Shown one piece after another: positions 9,193-18,245 of a stretch of DNA of 64,000 nucleotides. The notes beneath the pieces were generated by a model. That model was not told the origin of the DNA. It saw only the letters and a program-made list of their open reading frames with translations, and did no database searches. Within the stretch, counting starts at the first letter, position 1; every line of letters starts with the position of its first letter. A program made the translations under genes and the position numbers. Source of the DNA: Rhizobium sp. 16-488-2b (GTDB lineage: Bacteria > Pseudomonadota > Alphaproteobacteria > Rhizobiales > Rhizobiaceae); contig NZ_JAGHMF010000003.1 of the NCBI RefSeq assembly GCF_017741815.1, positions 62,001 to 126,000 of the forward strand, read 5' to 3'.

Positions 9193-10140
9193 ATGGCCAA
9201 GATCAAGAACGTAGCGGTCCAGATGGACCATGTCGCCTCCATCAACATCGCGGGCGACTCCACCTTCGCCATGAGCCTCGAGGCGCAGACGCGCGGCTAC
9301 AAGCTCTTCCACTATACGCCCGACCGCCTGAGCTTCCTCGACGGCAAGCTCTACGCCTCCGTCGAGCCGATGACGCTGCGCGACATCAAGGGCGACCATT
9401 TCGATCTCGGTGCGCCCGAGCGCGTCGACCTGTCGACCATGGATGTGATCCTGCTCCGCCAGGACCCGCCCTTCGACATGTCCTACATCACCTCGACGCA
9501 TCTGCTCGAGCGCATCCACCCGAAGACGCTCGTCGTCAACGATCCGGCCTGGGTGCGCAACTCGCCGGAGAAGATCTTCGTCACCGAATTCTCGGACCTG
9601 ATGCCGCGGACGCTGATCACCAAGGATCCCGCCGAAATCCGTCGCTTCCGCGACGAGATGGGCGACATCATCCTGAAGCCGCTCTACGGCAATGGCGGCG
9701 CCGGCGTCTTCCATTCGACCAAGGACGACCGCAATCTCTCCTCGCTGCTCGAAATGTTCGGCCAGCTCTTCCGCGAACCCTACATCGCCCAGCAATATCT
9801 GCCTGACGTGCGCAAGGGCGACAAGCGCATCATCCTCGTCGACGGCGAACCAGTTGGCGCCATCAACCGCGTTCCGGCCGAGCACGACAGCCGCTCCAAC
9901 ATGCACGTCGGCGGCCGCGCCGAGGCGACAGAGCTCACTGCCCGCGAAAAGGAAATCTGCGCCCGCATCGGCCCCGCGCTTCGCGAGCGCGGCTTCCTGC
10001 TCGTCGGCATCGATGTCATCGGCAACTACATGACCGAGATCAACGTCACGTCACCGACTGGCATCCGCGAAGTCAAGAAATTCGGCGGCGCCGACATCGC
10101 CAGCCTCTTGTGGGATGCGATCGAGCGCAAGCGCGCGTAA
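9193..10140 (+). CDS. gshB: Glutathione synthetase
   Basis: This 315-residue ATP-grasp ligase joins gamma-glutamylcysteine and glycine to make glutathione. Typical sequences are RQDPPFD at 89-95, VNDPAWVRN near 115-123, the ATP-grasp glycine loop [12 protein letters not shown] at 161-172 and the metal site EINVTSPTG near the end. Length is normal. An AAGGGACAG ribosome site precedes the ATG. The gene usually follows yraN in related genomes; here the ugp operon and the cupin gene lie between them. Confidence 0.96.
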   Translation: MAKIKNVAVQMDHVASINIAGDSTFAMSLEAQTRGYKLFHYTPDRLSFLDGKLYASVEPMTLRDIKGDHFDLGAPERVDLSTMDVILLRQDPPFDMSYITSTHLLERIHPKTLVVNDPAWVRNSPEKIFVTEFSDLMPRTLITKDPAEIRRFRDEMGDIILKPLYGNGGAGVFHSTKDDRNLSSLLEMFGQLFREPYIAQQYLPDVRKGDKRIILVDGEPVGAINRVPAEHDSRSNMHVGGRAEATELTAREKEICARIGPALRERGFLLVGIDVIGNYMTEINVTSPTGIREVKKFGGADIASLLWDAIERKRA

Positions 10141-10236
10141 GCTGGGCGAGGGGCGAGCGGCGACGCCTGACGTCCCCATCCACCCATTGCCGGCAACGCC
10201 ACTTATTGCAAGCGAGGCCGCGCCCCACTCTCTACC

Positions 10237-10389
10237 GTCATCCTCGGGCTCGTCCCGAGGATCTGCTGAGCGACCAACTTGCTTGACGTGAGTGGATAGC
10301 TTGCACCATGGTGGCTGCAAGCGAGACCCATCTGCACCCTTGCATGCGTGGAGACGTGCTTAGATCCTCGGGACGAGCCCGAGGATGAC
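10237..10389. repeat. MITE-like element with perfect 28-bp terminal inverted repeats
   Basis: The 28 bases at 10237-10264 are the exact reverse complement of 10362-10389. Each end is itself palindromic (TCCTCGGG and CCCGAGGA around a short centre). The interior contains a further hairpin built on GCTTGCA and TGCAAGC around CCATGG. There is no open frame inside. This looks like a small non-autonomous repeat or intergenic mosaic element rather than a terminator. Confidence 0.75.
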
Positions 10390-10473
10390 GCCGCGACTGA
10401 GGAAAGCCTTTCCTCTTCAGTCGCTTAGCGCCATTTCAGTGTTGGGGAGGCGACGTCCACCTAACCCTCCACC

Positions 10474-10509
10474 GTCATGCTCGGGCCTGTCCCGAGCATC
10501 TAAGCACGC
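10474..10509. repeat. Partial copy of the 10237-10389 repeat end
   Basis: These 36 bases match the inverted sequence of 10354-10389 with only a few changes (GTCATGCTCGGGCC against GTCATCCTCGGGCT at the outer end) and share CATCTAAGCACG or GATCTAAGCACG at the inner end. The similarity fades after about 40 more bases, so this is a truncated copy. Confidence 0.65.
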
Positions 10510-10706
10510 CGCAACGAGTTCGACGTGCATGGATCACTCGCACTACGTTGGCCCCGTAGCCCCAAACGCCGAAACTGCCGTCGCGATCCTCTTCCTCCCC
10601 ACCTTTGTTCCACCCCCACAACCCGCCACAACCGCCCCACATCAATGGCGCGCAATTGTTCATTTATTGTTCTTGTTTCATTCTATTTTCTATGCCAGAT
10701 TGCAAT

Positions 10707-10728
10707 CCGCGACCATGATGGGTCGCGG
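10707..10728 (+). other. Perfect hairpin in the comM leader
   Basis: CCGCGACC (10707-10714) pairs perfectly with GGTCGCGG (10721-10728) around ATGATG, and flanking TGCAA/TTGCA sequence can extend the pairing. It lies about 50 bases before the comM start. It could be an attenuator-like stem or part of the repeat cluster upstream. Confidence 0.45.
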
Positions 10729-10779
10729 TTTCAGGTGCAAGGGGTTGCACCGCAGGGGATCTGGGCCAAGGGGTTGGGC

Positions 10780-12312
10780 ATGGTGGCGCGCGTCAGCACG
10801 GTTGCATTCCAGGGCATAGAAGGGGTTCCGGTCGAGGTCCAGGTGATGGTCGCGCCCGGCAAGCTGATCACCCAGATCGTCGGCCTGCCCGACAAGGCGG
10901 TGGCCGAAAGTCGCGAGCGGGTGCATGCCGCCCTCCACGCCTCCGGCCTGGCGCTCCCCGCCAAGCGCATCACCGTCAACCTCGCCCCCGCCGATCTTCC
11001 CAAGGAGGGTAGCCACTTCGACCTTCCGATCGCGCTCGGCCTGATGGCGGCCCTCGGCGCCATTCCGGCGGACGCGCTTTCAGGCTATGTCGTCATCGGC
11101 GAGCTCAATCTCGACGGCACGATCGCCGCTGTCACCGGCGCCCTGCCGGCCGCGATCGGCGCCAATGCCATGGGCAAGGGCCTGATCTGCCCGGCCGAAA
11201 GCGGCCCCGAGGCCGCCTGGGCCGGCGCCGAGCTCGATATCCTGGCGCCGCGCAGCCTGATCGCACTCGCCAATCATTTCCGCGGCACCCAGGTGCTCTC
11301 GCGTCCCGAGCCGTCGATCCGCGCCATCGCCGCCAATCTTCCCGACCTCGCCGACATCAAGGGCCAGGAAAGCGCCAAGCGGGCGCTGGAGGTGGCGGCC
11401 GCCGGCGGGCACAATCTGTTGATGGTCGGTCCACCAGGTTCCGGCAAGTCGATGCTCGCCGCTCGACTGCCGTCGATTCTGCCGCCGCTCTCGGCCGCCG
11501 AGCTGCTTGAAGTCTCGATGATCCACTCGATCGCCGGCCAGCTCTCGGGCGGCAAGCTCTCCGATCGACGGCCGTTTCGCACCCCGCACCATTCCGCCAC
11601 CATGGCGGCCCTTGTCGGCGGCGGTTTCCGGGCTCGTCCGGGCGAGGCGTCGCTTGCCCATCATGGTGTGCTGTTTCTGGATGAGTTTCCGGAATTCTCG
11701 CCGCAGGCGCTGGATGCGTTGCGCCAGCCGCTGGAAACCGGCGAGTGCATCATTGCGCGGGCCAATCACCGCGTCAGCTATCCCGCCACCATCCAGCTGG
11801 TGGCGGCCATGAACCCCTGCCGCTGCGGCATGGCGGGCGAGCCCGGCCATAGCTGCGCCCGTGGCCCGCGCTGCATGACGGATTACCAGGCCCGCATCTC
11901 CGGCCCGCTGATGGATCGCATCGATATCCGGATCGACGTGCCCGCAGTCTCCGCCTTCGACCTGATCCGCCCGGCGCCGGCCGAAAAGAGCGCCGATGTC
12001 GCCCGCCGCGTCGCCCGCGCCCGTGATCTGCAGCGAGACCGCTTCCGCGCCGCCGGCTTTAGTGAGACCGGCACCAACGCCCGCTGCTCCACCGCGATGA
12101 TCGAGACCTACGCGGCGCCCGATGCATCCGGCCTGCAGCTTTTGCGCGACGCCGCCGAAAAGATGAAGTTCTCCGCCCGCGGTTACCACCGCGTCCTCAA
12201 GGTCGCCCGCACGCTGGCCGATCTCGACGGCCAGGAGATGGTCGGCCGTATCCACTTGGCCGAGGCGATCTCCTACCGCATGGCGGGCGAGCGGCTGACG
12301 GCGGTGGCATGA
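10780..12312 (+). CDS. comM: YifB/ComM family Mg-chelatase-like AAA+ ATPase
   Basis: This 510-residue protein of the YifB/ComM family has an N-terminal Lon-protease-like domain (about 1-180) and a Mg-chelatase-type AAA+ domain. Walker A is GPPGSGKS at 217-224, Walker B is FLDEFPEF, and a Cys-rich segment follows (MNPCRCGM, then CARGPRC). ComM acts as a branch-migration helicase in natural transformation in other bacteria; its role in rhizobia is inferred. The open frame extends 85 codons upstream through repeat sequence; I chose the ATG at 10780 because MVARVSTVAFQGIEG is the family start and gives the usual length. Confidence 0.92.
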   Translation: MVARVSTVAFQGIEGVPVEVQVMVAPGKLITQIVGLPDKAVAESRERVHAALHASGLALPAKRITVNLAPADLPKEGSHFDLPIALGLMAALGAIPADALSGYVVIGELNLDGTIAAVTGALPAAIGANAMGKGLICPAESGPEAAWAGAELDILAPRSLIALANHFRGTQVLSRPEPSIRAIAANLPDLADIKGQESAKRALEVAAAGGHNLLMVGPPGSGKSMLAARLPSILPPLSAAELLEVSMIHSIAGQLSGGKLSDRRPFRTPHHSATMAALVGGGFRARPGEASLAHHGVLFLDEFPEFSPQALDALRQPLETGECIIARANHRVSYPATIQLVAAMNPCRCGMAGEPGHSCARGPRCMTDYQARISGPLMDRIDIRIDVPAVSAFDLIRPAPAEKSADVARRVARARDLQRDRFRAAGFSETGTNARCSTAMIETYAAPDASGLQLLRDAAEKMKFSARGYHRVLKVARTLADLDGQEMVGRIHLAEAISYRMAGERLTAVA

Positions 12313-12387
12313 AGGGGAGGGGCGAGCGAAAGCGGAGACGCAGTAGGAGCGTCGTCGCTAGCTTGGCGGAAGGGAATAATCCGGTGC

Positions 12388-12687
12388 TCAGGTCTCGCGC
12401 TGTGCGCCGACCTCGTAGCTCTGGAGCTTGCGGTCATGAATGCCGAGTGCTGGCCATGCGGCGCGCCAGTCGCTCAGGTGCACGGTTTGAAAATGACGGT
12501 CGAGCGAGGCTTGGTCGCGCCAGCGTTCGGTAACGTGAATGAGGCCGGGCTCGAGCACGTCCTCGGCGTAGGAATAATCCAGGCAGCCGTCTTCGGCGCG
12601 GCTCATCTCCACCATGCGCTGCATCACGGGGCGTGCGAGCGCAAGGTTCTCATGGGGAAGGCGGATGGTTCCGACGATCAACAGCAT
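12388..12687 (-). CDS. Antibiotic biosynthesis monooxygenase-domain (ABM) protein
   Basis: This 99-residue protein has the ferredoxin-like ABM fold: a first strand MLLIVGTIRL, a helix with RPVMQRMVEMSRAEDGCLDY and a later strand with ERWRDQASLDRHF. Such proteins act as small cofactor-independent oxygenases or quinone-handling enzymes. The ATG at 12687 begins the conserved first strand, and the longer frame adds unrelated low-quality residues. It lies downstream of cysK, beyond a strong terminator, so it probably has its own promoter. A second ABM protein is at 20770. Substrate unknown. Confidence 0.8.
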   Translation of the reverse strand: MLLIVGTIRLPHENLALARPVMQRMVEMSRAEDGCLDYSYAEDVLEPGLIHVTERWRDQASLDRHFQTVHLSDWRAAWPALGIHDRKLQSYEVGAQRET

Positions 12688-12738
12688 GGAGTGGCTTGCT
12701 TTGGGTTGGAGGTCGGTGCGGGGTTGCAGACAGTGGAA

Positions 12739-12756
12739 AGGGCGCCGAAGCGCCCT
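12739..12756 (-). terminator. Rho-independent terminator of cysK
   Basis: Read on the minus strand, AGGGCGC, a TTCG tetraloop and GCGCCCT form a perfect 7-bp stem followed by TTCC, 65 bases after the cysK stop. The UUCG loop closing on C-G is an especially stable arrangement. Confidence 0.8.
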
Positions 12757-12820
12757 CTTGATAACGAAGTGAAACGTGAAGTGCGGATGCTGGGAACCGC
12801 GACACGCTTCAGCCCAATCC

Positions 12821-13783
<963 letters not shown>

Positions 13784-13915
13784 GATAAGCTCCCTTGATA
13801 AAATATAGAGTGAGAATAGGGTCTAAGCCGGTGGTCGGCCAGAGTAGCTTCACCCGCCAACCCTGTGGTTCAGAGAAAAAACCCTTTGCGAACCACGGTT
13901 TAGCGGATGATTTTT

Positions 13916-14533
13916 TCAGGCCGCGCGGGTGGCGATGAAGGCGGCGGTACCCGCCAGAATGCTCGCCGCCACCCGGTTCAGCGCCTGCAGCGCGCGGGGC
14001 TGTTTGAGCAACGTGCGCGCCCGCGAGGCCAGCAGCATATAGGGGATCAGCACCACCAGCAGCACGACGAAGGTGGTCAAAAGCAGCAGGCCGTATTCGC
14101 GCATCCCGACGCTGTCGATGCTGATCAGCGTCGGCACCAGCGCCACGTAAAACAGCATCGTCTTCGGGTTGCCGAGCGTCACCAGCAGGCCAGACAGAAA
14201 GCTCATGCCGATATTGCTGGATTTCTTCGCGGCGATGTCCTGCGGCAGCAGGCCCGCGGTCCAGAGCTTGTAGGCGATATAGCCGAGATAGAGCGCGCCG
14301 AGGATCTTGATGACGATGAACACCTCGGTGAAGGTCTGCGCCACGAAGGCGAGGCCGAGGATCACGGCGGTCAGATAGGTCATGTCGCCGAGCACCAGCC
14401 CGAGCCCCATGAAGAAGGTCTCGCGGAAGTTCGAGCCCAGCGCGCGGGCAACGATCGCGGTAATGCCCGGACCCGGAATGGCGGCGGCGATGAACAGCGC
14501 CGCGGCATAGGCAAAGAGTGCGGTGAACGACAT
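13916..14533 (-). CDS. LysE/RhtB family amino-acid exporter
   Basis: This 205-residue membrane protein has the LysE/RhtB pattern: about six hydrophobic spans, the N-terminal AAAIPGPGITAIVARALG with the conserved PGP, and a GNPKTMLFYVALVP segment in the middle. The family exports amino acids or homoserine lactones by proton exchange; the substrate here is unknown. The ATG at 14533 has GGGAGG eight bases upstream. It lies immediately upstream of cysK on the same strand, which may suggest export of a cysteine-related product, but this is only inference. Confidence 0.87.
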   Translation of the reverse strand: MSFTALFAYAAALFIAAAIPGPGITAIVARALGSNFRETFFMGLGLVLGDMTYLTAVILGLAFVAQTFTEVFIVIKILGALYLGYIAYKLWTAGLLPQDIAAKKSSNIGMSFLSGLLVTLGNPKTMLFYVALVPTLISIDSVGMREYGLLLLTTFVVLLVVLIPYMLLASRARTLLKQPRALQALNRVAASILAGTAAFIATRAA

Positions 14534-14789
14534 GTGAGCCTCCCAATCGGCTGTGTTCTACGCCTCTTGCAGGACCGTTTCAACAGGCCGTTGGGTAGCC
14601 TCAACGGGCCGGATTTCCGGCGCGGTCATTCTGTCACGGGCGTCTGCTATTGACGCCTCGGGTCGCGGTTCTAGTTCTCGGTTGGTGGCGGATGTCTGGC
14701 CGTAGCCGGAGCCGGAATTGTCGGCCACATGGGGCACGCAACCCGTTCCGGCACCCGTATCACGCCGATCTGGCGAAGGAGAAAATTTC

Positions 14790-15305
14790 ATGTCGACACC
14801 CGTCGAAAAGCGCAAGACCGCGGCGCTGGCAACCCCGACCGATCTGAAAAGCAACGCCATCCAGGATATCTCCGGCGCGCTGACGGCGCTTCTGGCCGAT
14901 ACCTTCGCGCTTTATCTCAAGACCAAGAATTTCCACTGGCACATGTCCGGCCCGCATTTCCGCGATTATCACCTGCTGCTAGATGAGCATGCCGAGCAGA
15001 TCTTCGCTATCACCGATGAGATGGCCGAACGCGCCCGCAAGATCGGCGGCACGACGCTGCGCTCCATCGGCCATATCGGCCGCCTGCAGCGCCTTGCAGA
15101 TAACGATGCCGATTACGTGACGCCCGAGGACATGCTGGCCGAACTGCGTGATGATAACCGCCAGCTGATCTCGCTGATGCGCGAGACCCACGACGTTTGC
15201 TCCGAACACAATGACGTCGCGACCACGAGCCTTCTCGAAAACTGGATCGACGAAGCCGAGCGCCGCCACTGGTTCCTCTTCGAGATCACCCGCCAGGCGA
15301 AGTAA
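14790..15305 (+). CDS. dps: Dps-family DNA-binding ferritin-like protein
   Basis: This 171-residue protein of the Dps family oxidises and stores iron with hydrogen peroxide and can coat DNA in starved cells. The ferroxidase residues lie in KTKNFHWHMSGPHF and LLLDEHAEQIF (His49, His51, Asp65, Glu69). The N-terminal tail is rich in Lys and Arg (VEKRKTAA), consistent with DNA binding. The ATG at 14790 has AAGGAGA upstream. It is transcribed divergently from the LysE gene; a TTGACG about 140 bases upstream may belong to its promoter. Confidence 0.93.
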   Translation: MSTPVEKRKTAALATPTDLKSNAIQDISGALTALLADTFALYLKTKNFHWHMSGPHFRDYHLLLDEHAEQIFAITDEMAERARKIGGTTLRSIGHIGRLQRLADNDADYVTPEDMLAELRDDNRQLISLMRETHDVCSEHNDVATTSLLENWIDEAERRHWFLFEITRQAK

Positions 15306-15314
15306 CAGACCTTC

Positions 15315-16220
15315 TCAGGCCCGGACGCCCCGCAGCACACCTTTCAGCCGCGCGGGCGTCCAGCCAAGGTTCATGCCCGCCGCCGCCAGAAGAATGATGG
15401 CGGCGCCGGCGATCTGCAGCGGCTGCAGCGCGTGGCCGAAGGCGACCCGGTCGACCACGATCGCCGCGATCGGATAGAGGAAGGATAGCGCGCCGGTCAG
15501 GTGGATCGGCAGCTTCTGGATCGCGCCATAAAGCAGCACATACATCAGCCCCGTATGCACCACGCCCAGCGTCACCAGCAGCGACCACGTCGCGCTGTCA
15601 TAGGGCAGGGCGGAAAAGTCGGTGATCGGCGCCAGCATCACGACGCCGGTCGAAACCTGGATCAGCGCGATCAGATGCGGCGGGGTGCCCTTCAGCCATT
15701 TCGCGGCCAGCGCCGCCAACGCATAGAAGAAGGCGGCACCCAGCGCCATGGCGATGCCGGTGGCATAATCGCTGCCCGCGCCCGCCACCTGCGGCTTGCC
15801 CTCGACGATCCCGATCATGCCGATGAATGCCAGCACCAGCCAGAACAGCTTCGCCGCCGTGATCCGGTCGCCGAGAAACAGGGCCCCAAGCCCGAGCAGC
15901 ATGAAGGGCTGCGTGTTGTAGACGGTGGTCGCGACCGAGATCGAGGTATGGCCATAGGCGCCGAAGAGCAGCAGCCAGTTGAGCACGATGGCGACACCCC
16001 CGAACACGGCGATCGCAAAGGCACGCAGCCCGATCGTGCCGGGCTTCAGCAGTCCCATCGCCGCGCAGACGACGAGCAGACCGATCGCGCCGAACAGACA
16101 GCGCCAGAAAACGACGCCGCTGACGGGTTGGCCGGACATGACGACGAACCAGCCGATCGTCCCCGAAATCAGCATCGCCGCCGTCATCTGAATGCTGCCG
16201 CTGCGGATATCCTGTTGCAT
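15315..16220 (-). CDS. EamA/DMT-family transporter
   Basis: This 301-residue protein has ten hydrophobic spans arranged as two EamA repeats, typical of drug/metabolite transporters. The start at 16220 (MQQDIRSGSIQMT) is chosen because upstream codons add no conserved sequence. It faces away from an Lrp-type regulator whose start is 102 bases away, the usual layout when the regulator controls an amino-acid exporter gene. The substrate is unknown; export of an amino acid or related metabolite is plausible from this context. Confidence 0.83.
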   Translation of the reverse strand: MQQDIRSGSIQMTAAMLISGTIGWFVVMSGQPVSGVVFWRCLFGAIGLLVVCAAMGLLKPGTIGLRAFAIAVFGGVAIVLNWLLLFGAYGHTSISVATTVYNTQPFMLLGLGALFLGDRITAAKLFWLVLAFIGMIGIVEGKPQVAGAGSDYATGIAMALGAAFFYALAALAAKWLKGTPPHLIALIQVSTGVVMLAPITDFSALPYDSATWSLLVTLGVVHTGLMYVLLYGAIQKLPIHLTGALSFLYPIAAIVVDRVAFGHALQPLQIAGAAIILLAAAGMNLGWTPARLKGVLRGVRA

Positions 16221-16322
16221 CGCAGTCTCCCGTTGTTGAGAGCAAGGATATTGCGGGCGTAGTGCCATTTATATAATCTTGAAGCGCCGAATGGCGGCTT
16301 TCACCTTTCATCGTGAGGCGAA

Positions 16323-16781
16323 ATGAGCGTTCAACCTAACAATGATCTCGACGATATCGACCGCCGCATTCTCGAGGCGCTGGCCGCAGATGCGCGCATG
16401 TCGCTGAAGGAGTTGGCGCAGTCAGCCGGTCTGTCTTCGCCCAGCGCCGGCGAGCGTCTGCGCCGGCTGGAGGAGCGCGGCGTCATTTCCGCTTTCACCG
16501 TCGATATCGATCCCATGGCGCTCGGCTATCCCCTGCAGGCGATTGTCCGCGTCCGGCCGCTGCCGGGACAGCTGCATGTGGTGGAGCGGATCATTCAGGA
16601 GACGCCGGAGTTCGTCGAATGCGACAAGGTCACCGGTGATGATTGCTTCGTCGCCCGCCTCGTCGTCCGCTCCATGGCGCAGCTGGACACGATCCTCGAC
16701 AAGGTTGCGGAAAAGGCCGAGACCAGCACATCGATGGTAAAGGCCTCGCCGGTCAAGCGCCGCCTGCCGCCGCTGAGCTGA
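16323..16781 (+). CDS. Lrp/AsnC-family transcriptional regulator
   Basis: This 152-residue regulator has an N-terminal winged helix (DLDDIDRRILEALAADARMS, then LKELAQSAGLSSPSAGERL) and a C-terminal ligand-sensing RAM domain (VECDKVTGDDCFVARLVV). Such proteins respond to amino acids and often control a divergent transporter. Here an EamA transporter lies divergently with a 102-base shared region that includes the AT-rich stretch CATTTATATAATCTTG, a likely promoter area. Regulation of that transporter is inferred. Confidence 0.9.
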   Translation: MSVQPNNDLDDIDRRILEALAADARMSLKELAQSAGLSSPSAGERLRRLEERGVISAFTVDIDPMALGYPLQAIVRVRPLPGQLHVVERIIQETPEFVECDKVTGDDCFVARLVVRSMAQLDTILDKVAEKAETSTSMVKASPVKRRLPPLS

Positions 16782-16785
16782 AAGC

Positions 16786-17685
16786 CTAGAAATCCGCCAT
16801 CGGCGAAAGCATCGCCGGTCGGTCGAGACTGATGTCGAGATCGGTGCGGATCATGAACTCAGTGCCGCCGTCAAGCGCCCGCGCCTCGCCGTTCCAGCCG
16901 AGCTTGTCGGGCGAAAACAGAACCTCGATCGCCAAGGGCGCGATGCCGAGCCCGCCGAGAATGGCCTCAAGCGGCGGAATGGTTTCGGCAATCACATCCG
17001 ACAGCACGAATGTGTTGTCATCCCCCACCTTCCAGGCGATCACCGCCTGCCGGTCTTCCAGCCAGCTCAGCCGCACATCCGGATCGAACTGCGTGTTGAT
17101 CAGGAACATGGCCGCGCTCTCGCACACCGCGAGAGCGTCTGACACCGGCGTGCGGGATTTCAGCGCCCGTTGCAGCAGCGCAAGATCCTGGGGCTTCCAA
17201 GGGTCGAGCGCCCGCGCAGGTTGGGCGCCCATCACGGGCTCAGGCGCCGCGCCGGCATGCAGATGCATCGGCAGCGAGCGAAAGCCATAGGGCGTGTAGA
17301 GATCAGGCTTGTCCGTGTAGAGCACGATAGCCTCGAAGCCCTGAACCACGCACCAGTCGAGCGCCTTTCGGGTCACGTCGCGATAAAGCCCGCGCCCGCG
17401 CCAAGGCGGCCGCACGGCGCCGGATTGCAGGCCGGCGGCGTTGACCCTGCGCCCCGCGACAACGAGAGGCATGGCGAAGGCCGAGAGATTGGCGGCGAGA
17501 AGGCCGCTCTCGTCGAACCAGCCAAAGGGCATGCTGGTGGGATCGGTGCCGCCGAGACGCTTCAGCGGGTCGAGATCGATGCCGAATGTATCAGAGAGAA
17601 GCGACACCAGCGCCGACCACGCCTTGTCGTCGGCAAAATAGTCCTGCCGGAAGGTGAGGCCGGAGCTGTCGGTCCTCTTTTCCAT
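16786..17685 (-). CDS. GNAT-family N-acetyltransferase
   Basis: This 299-residue protein carries a GNAT fold in the N-terminal half. The acetyl-CoA loop reads AVRPPWRGRGLYRDVTRKAL, close to the Q/RxxGxG/A motif, and is followed by ALDWCVVQGFEAIVLYTD. The C-terminal half (150-299) is a second domain of the size seen in two-domain acetyltransferases. I chose the ATG at 17685, which overlaps the dut stop codon by one base (TGATG), implying coupled translation. Substrate unknown. Confidence 0.8.
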   Translation of the reverse strand: MEKRTDSSGLTFRQDYFADDKAWSALVSLLSDTFGIDLDPLKRLGGTDPTSMPFGWFDESGLLAANLSAFAMPLVVAGRRVNAAGLQSGAVRPPWRGRGLYRDVTRKALDWCVVQGFEAIVLYTDKPDLYTPYGFRSLPMHLHAGAAPEPVMGAQPARALDPWKPQDLALLQRALKSRTPVSDALAVCESAAMFLINTQFDPDVRLSWLEDRQAVIAWKVGDDNTFVLSDVIAETIPPLEAILGGLGIAPLAIEVLFSPDKLGWNGEARALDGGTEFMIRTDLDISLDRPAMLSPMADF

Positions 17686-18155
17686 CACACGCCCGTGGAG
17701 CCGAAGCCGCCGGCGCCGCGCGCCGTCGCGCTCGTCTCGGTGATTTCGGCGACGCGCGCCTGCGTCACCGGCGCGATCACCATCTGGGCGATGCGCATGC
17801 CGCGGGTGATCTCGAACGGCTCCTCGCCGAGATTGATCAGGAGCACCTTCACTTCGCCGCGATAATCGCTGTCGATCGTGCCTGGCGTGTTGAGGCAGGT
17901 GATGCCGTTCTTGAAGGCGAGGCCGGAGCGCGGGCGGATCTGGCCTTCGAAACCCTCGGGGATCTCGAATATCAGCCCCGTCGGCACCAGCGCCCGTTTG
18001 CCCGGCGCAAGCACCATCGGCGAGCTGTAGTCTACGGCGGCGCGCAGGTCCATGCCGGCGGCGCCCTTGGTTTCATAGGCGGGCAGCTCGATGCCTTCGC
18101 CATGGGGCAGACGCAGGAGATTGAGGGTCGGGCGGGTATCTGTGTGAATGGTCAT
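17685..18155 (-). CDS. dut: dUTP diphosphatase
   Basis: This 156-residue trimeric dUTPase splits dUTP to dUMP and pyrophosphate, keeping uracil out of DNA and feeding dTMP synthesis. The five dUTPase motifs are visible: [40 protein letters not shown] and the C-terminal [10 protein letters not shown] that closes over the substrate. It is directly upstream of the GNAT gene with a one-base overlap. In many rhizobial genomes dut sits beside coaBC; here they are 14 kb apart. Confidence 0.96.
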   Translation of the reverse strand: MTIHTDTRPTLNLLRLPHGEGIELPAYETKGAAGMDLRAAVDYSSPMVLAPGKRALVPTGLIFEIPEGFEGQIRPRSGLAFKNGITCLNTPGTIDSDYRGEVKVLLINLGEEPFEITRGMRIAQMVIAPVTQARVAEITETSATARGAGGFGSTGV

Positions 18156-18245
18156 GCGCCATTACTTTGCCCCCGCAAGGCCAAGGTCAATTGCAAAGCG
18201 GCGCCTAAATCGCTAGATACGCCGCAACTCCACAGGATTCATAGC

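Larger units (their letters stand above)
10141..10779. other. Intergenic region rich in palindromic repeats
   Basis: No gene is supported in these 639 bases between gshB and comM. They contain a MITE-like element (10237-10389), a truncated inverted copy of its end near 10474-10509, an AT-rich stretch around 10660-10700 that may hold the comM promoter, and a perfect hairpin at 10707-10728. Open frames here are short and have poor composition. Confidence 0.7.
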
